A stretch of 64,000 nucleotides of DNA from Hermodice carunculata (taxonomy: Eukaryota > Annelida > Polychaeta > Eunicida > Amphinomidae), in assembly GCA_964020975.1 (NCBI GenBank), contig OZ026628.1:59178108-59242107 (forward strand), written 5' to 3'. The first letter of the stretch is position 1. Each line of letters begins with the position of its first letter. The notes under the pieces were generated by a model that ran no database searches, was not told where the DNA came from, and was given only the letters and a program-made list of their open reading frames with translations. Shown one piece after another: positions 57,254 through 64,000 of the stretch. The position numbers were made by a program, and so were the translations under genes.

Positions 57254-57690
57254 CAGGGACATGCTATGGATGGACTGGCAGCAGGAGCGCTAATCTGTTT
57301 AGTGGCAAACTGGGCGCAACGACAACAAAGGGTGTTCAGCAGCACTGCTCAGGTTAATCCCCACTACGCAGTCCCTTTATTGTTCCATCTATGTTTCTGC
57401 TTTCATACTTACATCGGGTGTCCTATTGTACCAAGATAAAAAATGGGGTGATTTATGCATGCGCAACCAGTCTCATCATTTGAATCGGTACTATGCAAAT
57501 CCATCAATTTGTTTTTCTTTGAAATCAGCCAATAAAAAGGCAAGTTTTTGCAATTTTCTGCCCAAAATGCTGCAAAGTTGGAAATGCTGTAGTCAGCAAT
57601 AAAAAAAACGTAGTTTCCGATGGACAGTGTGTGCTAGTAGGATCATGATGGTGGTTTCACTTCTTGTAGCTCAGTCCAGCATAACAGTTT
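57254..57690 (+). repeat. MULE left terminal inverted repeat
   Basis: Matches the reverse complement of 60400-60874 along its whole length, with small gaps. It starts CAGGGACATGCTATGGATGG. Confidence 0.8.
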
Positions 57691-57984
57691 GTTTTTACTA
57701 ACACTAAATTAAATTGACTTTAAAATGTGTTTTTTTTACTACCACTAAATTAAATTGACTTTAAAATGTGCAACTCATATCCACAGTGGCCAGAAACCTG
57801 GACTGGTCTCTGAAGAATCTTAGATAATGTATTTATAATATTGTACTATGCATGTATTAAATATTTCTTATGTTCTTATTTTGCTTTTTCTTCTTCTTAT
57901 CATCATCATTTGGTTATTATTTACTTTTTCCTTGTTTATTTTTTGGTTTTCTTTTTTCCCTTAAATTGTTAGCTTGCAAAAGCA

Positions 57985-59192
57985 ATGGATAGGCTTAAAG
58001 CAGGTGCCAGTAGTCTGGAGCCCACTTCTTCAATAATTAATGGAGTAGCGGCTAACATTTCCATGGAAGTACAAGCAGATATGCCTTCCCAGAGGTCCAT
58101 GCAGAGGAGCATCCAACAGGCACAGAGAAGACACTTGGCTGCATTGCCCACAAGCGTTCAGGAGATAAGACTGATAGGGGAGTGGAGGGAGATATGTCAT
58201 GGAGAGGAATGGCTAATTTTTGATAGAATGACAGGCAACAACAGAATTATGATTTTTTGTGTACCTCATTCTTTGGAGTATCTGGGTTTGGCATTCACTT
58301 AGTATGGGGATGGAACATTTAGTGTCACTCCCCCATTTTTCTTGCAGTTATTTACAATGCATACACCAATTCAGGGTGAAATGCTGCCCATGGCATTTTG
58401 TTTGCTCACCAAATAAACAATAGCGCACATACGTAGAGATGTTTGGAGCTCTAAACAATCAAATTGTGACCGACAGCTTCCCGTTCAATCTCTCCACATG
58501 GAGATGTAATTACGAAAAGGCTTGCATGAATGCTGTCTTGGAAATTGCTCCTGATGCTAAAATTGAAGGGTGTTTCTTTCATTTCAGCCAGAATAACTGG
58601 AGGTGCATCCAGACATTGGGCTTGTCTACCAAATATACTGAAGAAACTGAATTTTCTTTAGAGTGCCGCGTGTTTACTGCTCTTGCCTACATGCCCACCA
58701 ATGACATTCCTTCAGCCTTTGAACTCCTGAAAGAGATTGTTTCAGATGATACTGAACCCTTGGCCATGTACTTTGAGGATACATATATTGGCAAGTTAGA
58801 AGCTATGCCAAGAGCAAATGGATTAGGCATCCGTCTTGTTTATTCAACACCCCAGTTTCCCCTTCAAATATGGAGTACACTGTATCTATGACAGGGCATT
58901 TAATGATGAGCCAAGAAAAAAAAAACAGCCTGGAGGGAAGGCATCAGCGGTTATCATCTCTCATGACCAAAGCTCACCCCAATTTCGAGTTCATTACAAA
59001 TCTGAAGAAAGAGCGGTCAAATTGTCAAAAGATACAGCAGCTGTTGGCAGGTGCACCCCCACTGTTCCTCAAAACAAGCAAAAAAACAGAAATGATAGAA
59101 TTACAAGATTAGTACACAGATATGTGCCTAACAAGAACCCCACTATTCTTGCAGACTATCAGAGAACACTTGCCCACAATAGTCATTATTAG
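57985..59192 (+). pseudogene. MULE transposase, broken
   Basis: Three frames (57985-58302, 58439-58891, 58836-59192) and the segment between the first two carry MULE features in order: DGTF (first catalytic Asp) in YGDGTFSVTPPFFLQLFTMH, then GEMLPMAFCLLTK, then KIEGCFFHFSQNNWRCIQ-LGL (the GC-FHF-Q signature of MULEs), then a C-terminal basic region ending RYVPNKNPTILADYQ. At the expected second catalytic Asp (usually TDFE) the frame reads CNYE, so the Asp appears replaced by Asn. An internal stop-bearing stretch separates the pieces, so it cannot be active as read. The FLYWCH or SWIM fingers sometimes attached to MULE proteins are not visible. Confidence 0.8.
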
Positions 59193-59193
59193 G

Positions 59194-59690
59194 TTGGCTG
59201 GTGCATGACATGGCTCACACACACATATAGATATATTGTCACAGTTTATGAGATAAAATGATGATGTATTATCTATCTATGTGAGAATTTTTCTACAAAT
59301 TTATTTCTATGCAAGATTGGATGATGCATGATTTAGTTCACACAAGCAACCAGATATACTGTCATAGTTTCTGAGAGAAAATGATAATGTATAATCTATG
59401 TGAGATTTTTTTGACAAATTTCTATGCAAGATTGGGTGGTGCATGATGTGGTTCACGCACACAAACAGATATATATTTATATATATATATTTATATATAT
59501 ATATTTATATATATATATTTATATATATATATTTATATATATATATTTATATATATATATTATACATGTATATATGTACATGTACATGTATAATATTTGT
59601 CTACATTTTTATATTTATTATTAGATTGGCTGGTGCCTGATGTGATACGAGAAAATGATATAATAAAATGACAATAAACTTAGAGACAGG
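59194..59690 (+). repeat. Tandem array of about 118-bp units inside the MULE
   Basis: Four unit starts (near 59194, 59315, 59431 and 59623) share GGNTGGTGCATGATGTGGTT-like heads, followed by an AGATATAT-TGTCA-AG-TT-TGAGA block and an ATGATAATGTAT-ATCTATGTGAG block. The third unit is enlarged by the AT microsatellite at 59468-59570. Confidence 0.75.
59468..59570 (+). repeat. AT-rich microsatellite, 14-bp period
   Basis: The unit TTTATATATATATA is repeated about seven times, followed by TGTACATGTACATGTA. It occupies the place of the AGATATAT word of the 118-bp unit, which suggests that this word expanded. Confidence 0.85.
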
Positions 59691-60150
59691 GGAATGACTT
59701 GTTTTTCATGCTGTTCCTGCAGATCGAGTATATTCAAATATGAAGAGTGACACCCCTTACAAAATGTGCCTGACACTTTCTTTGCTGCTATCACAAGAAT
59801 AAATGAACCGATATGGAGATACAAGACAAGACGTAAATATCCCCACTTTTGTATTGCTTATATATAGATAATTTTTGGCGACTTTCAACAACTAAGGTTG
59901 TTTCGATAAATAAGATATTTGATGCGTGGAGGAGTCTATGACTTGTCGATTAGACCAATTGACGATTCGACCATTTGACCAATCGGCCAGTTGACAATTC
60001 AACCTGTTGTCATTCGGCGAGTTGTCGTGGACCTGTGTGGCCATCTTTGCACTTTGCCTGCATACTTCAGTATCCCCATTGGAAGAACACGCTGCGCCAT
60101 CCATAAATTGTTGTGCTATCCATCAATGTGTGAATGTGAACCTTAGATCC

Positions 60151-60874
60151 AGGGACGTGTTATAGATGGACTACCAACGGCGGGGCCCCCTTTGTACCAT
60201 CTATGTTGCCGCTGCTCAAGTGATCGGGTGTTTGAGCGAGCACCTTCAGTGCTGAACAAACACAACTCCACGGTCTGCGCTGGCCGCTGGCAGTCTCGTG
60301 GGCCAGGTCACGCGATGAAAGGCGAGAATAATCGTGTCACCGACTGAAATGTGCAAAATTTTTCACCGTGTTTCACATTTTAAAGTCAAAATTTAGCGTT
60401 ACGCCGGACTCAGCTACAAGAAATGAAACCACCATCATGATCCTACCGGCATACACTATCCATCTAAAACTACATTTTTTATTGCTAATTACGGCGTAAG
60501 GAGTTATTACGCACGCAAGTTGTCTAACTTTGCATCATTTTGGACAGAAAAAATGCAAAAACTAGCCCTTTTATCGGCCGATTTCAACGAAAAACACATC
60601 GATGGACTCAAACGGTTCTGATTCAAACGATGAGACTGGTTGCGCATGTATAAAACTCTCCCTTTTTGAACTTGGTATAATAGCACACCCGATGTAAGCC
60701 TGATGTATGAACCCGATACAACCGAACGTAGAAACATAGATGGAACAACAAACGGACTGAGCAGGGGGGATTAACTTGAGCGGCGCTAGTGAACACGCTT
60801 TGTAGACGTCGCGCCCAGTTGACCACTAAAGGGATTAGCGCTCCCGTTGGTAGTCCATCTATAACACGTCCCTG
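60151..60874. mobile_element. Inner 724-bp MULE derivative sharing the right terminus
   Basis: CAGGGACGTGTTATAGATGG at 60151 and the reverse complement of the terminus at 60874 are identical over 31 bp, more alike than either is to the outer left terminus at 57254. After an internal deletion the left copy continues with TTTGTACCATCTATGTTGCC and ATCGGGTGTTTGAG, words of the same terminal repeat. The flanks share TAGATC (left, next to the end; right, one base away), which may be a weak target duplication. It could be a separate non-autonomous insertion and not the right end of the transposase-bearing element. Confidence 0.6.
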
Positions 60875-62553
60875 GTAGATCTAAAGAATGCGCTGCTCGA
60901 TCTGTGGATCGCGCAAATCGGTAAAAATGCGCACAACATATGCAAGGAAACTGTGGTCTCTCTATGATTGTACCATGGACCTACTATCTGAAGGACTGAG
61001 CATGGTGTATCTCAGTAGCGCAAAACCCATTAAGCTCACTTATATGAATAACCAGTGTCTTTTACCCGCCTTTGTTTTATGCTGATCGCCGCAATGAGAT
61101 AACCGATAATGGGGGCCCTTTGTACCGTGGCTCTGATACCGCCTGAGCGGATGGCAGTCACACTTGGCCAAGCTGGTTGGCAACCCATGGCGTCATTTGA
61201 CCGGAACTTAAAAGTCTGGATGCGCATTGTATGTAAGGGGCCTTTCCCACTGAGCATTTGATTGCGCAAGCGGCCTTGCCATTCCCATTCCGCCAAGACA
61301 AGCAAAAAAAAAGGTTTGAATTTTTGCTCTATGATGATTAGCAGGGATTCTATGAAGGGATTGCAGTCTAAACAAACCTCATATGATTTAGATGCTTTTT
61401 ATCTCAAAAAATGCCAGTCTGGTGCGAAACTTTAAGTCTTCATGAAATGATTGTATACAAGCAAAGGTTGATTTTGGTGCAGTTCAAATTTATGGCCAGT
61501 ACTGGCATATCTGAAAATTTTGCAATCATAAAGTGCTCAAATTGTTCATTTCTGGGCCCAGTATCAAATAAGGGGCCTGTAAATGCCAGTAACATGCATA
61601 ATATCCCGATTCCATGGAGATTCGAGTCATTGATATTCTACTAACATTACTGTTGTAGACCATGGAGGAGTAGACTAAAAAGAAAAAAAATAAATAAAAA
61701 ATTTGAAGTATGAAAAATGCAATAAAATGAATCATTTAGGTGAAATACTACCGAAGTGTACATTCGGCCCACCGTTCAACGCTCGGCAGACCTGTAGCCG
61801 CGAATACACATTATTGAAGCCTGCGCGTTCTATTACCCTCATCCGCTGTGGCGGTAACCAAGATCCGGCGTTTGAAGTTGCCGCTAGTACTCAGTCCTTC
61901 AGATGGTAGGTCCATGAATTGTACACGCTTTGTCGTGGGTGACGGTATTCCTAGCTGTCATTATTTGAAAATTTTGTCAGGGTTCGCGATTTTCCCACAT
62001 GACAGCTATGTTGAATTCTGGCAAGAGGCACCAGTCCCAACTGTGTCTGTGATTAACTCATTTCAATCCAAGACTATTAATTTAAGTCTATGACTGTGTT
62101 TCCCTGCACTGCATGAATAATCTCAATGTTATGACAATTTGTGTTTTGGCATGTGCACCTGACAATTCAAACGAAACATTGGCTCCGAAACATTTGTGAT
62201 GATTTTGCATATCAAATCCATCAATATCTGCATCAATACCTGGTTAATTATCACAAGGAAGATCTGAACATTTTCCTCAAAATAGTAGGCCTAAGCCACG
62301 CCGATTCTCCACGGAAGCTGCCATGATAGTTTCATAAAGAGGCTCCGCCGTCTGCTGTAATAATTAAAAAAAAATCACCCCAGAAATAAGACCTAACATT
62401 TTGTTTAAGCTCAAATGCTTTTCTTCAGTTATATAGTAAATATTTTTTCGGCCCTAATAGTGAAAAAATAACGGGCAGAAAAGAATAAAAATATTTGTTC
62501 CCATTCGGCAATTTCCGTGTCCATGACCTTTTCCTTGGTCGTATCGGGTCATC
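60875..62553. other. Region between the MULE and ETFB, including the ETFB upstream region
   Basis: No recognisable exon. The higher G+C stretch at 61760-61900 (for example GCCGCGAATACAC) and the 200 bp before 62554 may hold promoter sequence. No TATA box is evident. Confidence 0.4.
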
Positions 62554-62607
62554 ATGTCGTTGCGAGTGCTTGTCGGCTGCAAGAGAGTGATAGATTATGC
62601 CGTTAAG
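62554..62607 (+). CDS. ETFB: Electron transfer flavoprotein subunit beta, first coding exon
   Basis: The exon encodes MSLRVLVGCKRVIDYAVK and ends at a GTAAGA donor in phase 0. The vertebrate protein begins MAELRVLVAVKRVIDYAVK, with the next residues IRVKPD, so both the match and the splice point fit. ETF-beta pairs with ETF-alpha in the mitochondrial matrix to pass electrons from acyl-CoA dehydrogenases to ETF-QO. This N-terminal strand begins the AMP-binding fold. Later exons are not in the remaining 1.4 kb and must lie to the right of the window. Confidence 0.9.
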
Positions 62608-63200
62608 GTAAGAAAGACGACAATATTAGGCTGTTTCCTTGTTTGAGCATATTTCTGACTGAATTAATGTTTATTTTTAAACAACCAAGATGTCATTTGG
62701 GTTTGTTTTGGACAGAAAGAGACCACTAATATGGGAACCTCAATTATCGCTCACATGCTTGCGTCCCAAGTTCAACTGCGGGTCAACAGGCAACTCAGTT
62801 CACCATTACAGGGCCTCGTTTATTTTAATTAGCTATTCATGCATGCAACGCAGCACCAATTGGGCAACCGTTGATTAAGTGTGCTCTTGTAACTCCAGAG
62901 TCCAACAGTTATTTGTTGCCGTGATACAGAGAAACTCCTTGTCTACATGGCCTGTGCCTGGTAGGCCATAGCCTATGCCTATGGTGAACTGGTGCCGTGG
63001 TGGTGGTGGTTCATGCCAGTTCAATCTGGCGAGAACCATCTATATCCGATTTTCTTGAGACTGAATAAAGACAAGTCGCTGGATCTTTTACAGTGGAGTA
63101 AAACCACACAGCTGGCAGGAGCTTCTTTGGAATCTGGTCCGGATTTTGGAGCTTTGGGTTTTATTTATTTTGGTATCTTTTTTTGGCAAAAACGGCCGTT
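62608..63200 (+). other. Start of ETFB intron 1, no exon seen
   Basis: Neither IRVKPD nor any other ETF-beta segment is recognisable here. A (GTG)n stretch lies at about 62999-63010. Confidence 0.5.
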
Positions 63201-63202
63201 TC

Positions 63203-63268
63203 TTATGTGGGGGGTTCCCCCACACCCCCTTTTTTTTGTGGGGGGTTTCCCCCCACACCCCCCTTCGC
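63203..63268. repeat. Two adjacent G-run/C-run palindromes
   Basis: GTGGGGGGTTCCCCCACACC and GTGGGGGGTTTCCCCCCAC lie side by side, separated by CCCCTTTTTTTT. Each can form a hairpin, and the four runs of five or six G per strand could form a quadruplex. They are attached to the tRNA-like SINE head on the minus strand. Confidence 0.75.
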
Positions 63269-63283
63269 CCTATCACTTCCACT

Positions 63284-63365
63284 GCCCTGTGAGGGAGTCG
63301 AACCCACACATAATCAAAACCCTTTCCCATAGCCCTCTTCTCTTACCGCCTGACCTAGCGGGGAT
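63284..63365 (-). repeat. tRNA-derived SINE head (A and B boxes)
   Basis: On the minus strand an A-box-like TAGGTCAGGCGGT (63357-63345) is followed about 40 nt later by a perfect B box, GGTTCGACTCC (63304-63294). This is the internal RNA polymerase III promoter of tRNA genes. The cloverleaf arms do not pair as in a real tRNA, so it is a tRNA-derived SINE head rather than a functional tRNA. The body would run leftwards through the G/C palindromes; the tail is not defined. Confidence 0.7.
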
Positions 63366-64000
63366 TGTTGGTGATCCGTGGCATTCATGCCGAACTTGAA
63401 AGCTATAGTGAGAATGCATTGAAAGGAGCACCATCTAGCAAGAAGCAGAAGTACTACTAGACCAATATGGCACGTGAAGACGACTACGGAGGCTAGGGGT
63501 ACTGTACTAAAGTGGAAAATAACTGATCTAGAGTGCACAGATACTAAATTTAACAACTGTTATCGCAACCTGCGATAGTTACTAGTTCCTCTGCAAAAGT
63601 TTCTGATAATACATGCCATACTTTAACTTTTTAACACCCGGACCGAATTCCAAAGAACGGCCCAGCTGGCATTTCTTTATTAAATATGTGAGCGGGTGGC
63701 ACCTTAATAAAGACAAAGTGTAAAAAAGTGCCGCGTTGCCTGTGCCTTTGGTTTTGACATCAATTGCGAACAAATCTTGGCACCCAAATCTTTATGGATA
63801 GTGCTATTGTCATGGTATAGTGGCGAAAGATGGCTGTTCTAAAATCACAGTACCTTGACAGCAGTTCATCAGTCTAGCATCACAGTACCGTTGTTGTCCA
63901 TCTGGATGCTACACTAATTGTATTACCATGTAACCCCACCAGTTGTATAGTTTAAGACAAATAGGTCAGTACTGACCTGTAGTCTTTGCCAATAAATTTT
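63366..64000. other. ETFB intron 1 continuation, no gene seen
   Basis: No exon or RNA gene is recognised. A direct repeat of CATCACAGTACC-TTG- and AAATCACAGTACCTTGA-like words lies at about 63842-63895. Confidence 0.4.

Larger units (their letters stand above)
57254..60874 (+). mobile_element. Mutator-like (MULE) transposon with about 450-bp terminal inverted repeats
   Basis: The left repeat (57254-57690) and right repeat (60400-60874) are inverted copies at roughly 80 percent identity. Both outer ends start CAGGGAC-TG-TAT-GATGGACT and share GGAGCGCTAAT and TTGTTCCATCTATGTTTCT. Both inner parts share GGATCATGATGGTGGTTTCA. A broken MULE transposase lies between them, with a tandem repeat array. 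No clear 9-bp target duplication is visible, and a second copy of the terminus at 60151 complicates the right side. Long inverted repeats plus a MULE transposase define the superfamily. Confidence 0.75.

Noticed and set aside
58439-58891. A host gene of unknown function
   Set aside because: The GC-FHF-Q signature, the flanking long inverted repeats and the broken frames identify it as a MULE transposase relic.
59424-59640. Frames rich in Ile and Tyr
   Set aside because: They translate the AT microsatellite and have no protein meaning.
63082-63399. Frames with repeated Gly, Pro and His around 63.2 kb
   Set aside because: They come from the G-run/C-run palindromes and the SINE, not from a gene.
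1-64000. CRISPR arrays, operons, ribosome binding sites or other prokaryotic signals
   Set aside because: Spliced genes, long introns and animal transposons show a eukaryotic nuclear genome. No spaced identical short repeats with unique spacers were seen.

Overview
The window is animal nuclear DNA: AT-rich, intron-rich, with long non-coding stretches and many transposon relics. Four host genes can be read from exons with matching splice phases. They are the first exon of a NIT1-type amidase (minus strand, about 8.2-8.4 kb), a Cut8/Sts1-type nuclear proteasome tether in seven exons (plus, 14.5-35.4 kb), the mitochondrial ribosomal protein gene MRPL37 in eight exons (minus, 42.0-56.5 kb), and the first exon of ETFB (plus, 62.55 kb). 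A metazoan Cut8 gene together with MRPL37, Penelope-like elements and frequent TACATGTA-type words suggests a marine invertebrate such as a lophotrochozoan, amphioxus, hemichordate or echinoderm. I cannot narrow it further.

Layout: 0-7.4 kb is interspersed repeats, including two copies of a family that ends in an AGCTCAGCTGAC hairpin, a 0.93-kb element with TAGTCCCCC ends, and an old Penelope endonuclease remnant. The NIT1 exon lies at 8.2-8.4 kb. 8.6-14.2 kb is mostly empty. The Cut8 promoter and exon 1 lie at 14.2-14.6 kb, followed by a roughly 16-kb intron 1 that holds a LINE tail, MITEs, a duplication and a Penelope element on the opposite strand (27.0-29.2 kb). Exons 2-7 run from 30.5 to 35.4 kb. 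37.6-39.0 kb carries a recent 153-bp tandem duplication and a foldback block. MRPL37 occupies 42.0-56.5 kb. Its intron 3 contains a large Penelope element in antisense orientation, and a hAT-like insertion splits that element. Its intron 2 contains a solo Penelope terminal repeat. At 57.25-60.87 kb there is a Mutator-like transposon with roughly 450-bp terminal inverted repeats. ETFB starts at 62.55 kb, and a tRNA-derived SINE lies at 63.3 kb.

The strongest non-gene signal is a set of hammerhead ribozymes. Three well-formed motifs (27149-27187 minus, 52620-52659 plus, 55501-55540 plus) and one decayed motif (37-73 plus) share a TATA box 25-45 bp upstream, the CUGANGA core, GAAA, and the same ACCGGU stem III. 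Two lie about 440-490 bp downstream of the stop codon of a Penelope reading frame. Hammerheads are established components of Penelope-like elements, and here they let one solo terminal repeat and one relic at the window edge be recognised.

Other points of interest are a likely GC-AG intron in MRPL37, an extra basic reading frame upstream of the Penelope reverse transcriptase, an E2F-like site plus CCAAT box in front of the Cut8-type gene, and two families of short inverted-repeat transposons, one flanked by TA and one by TTAA.
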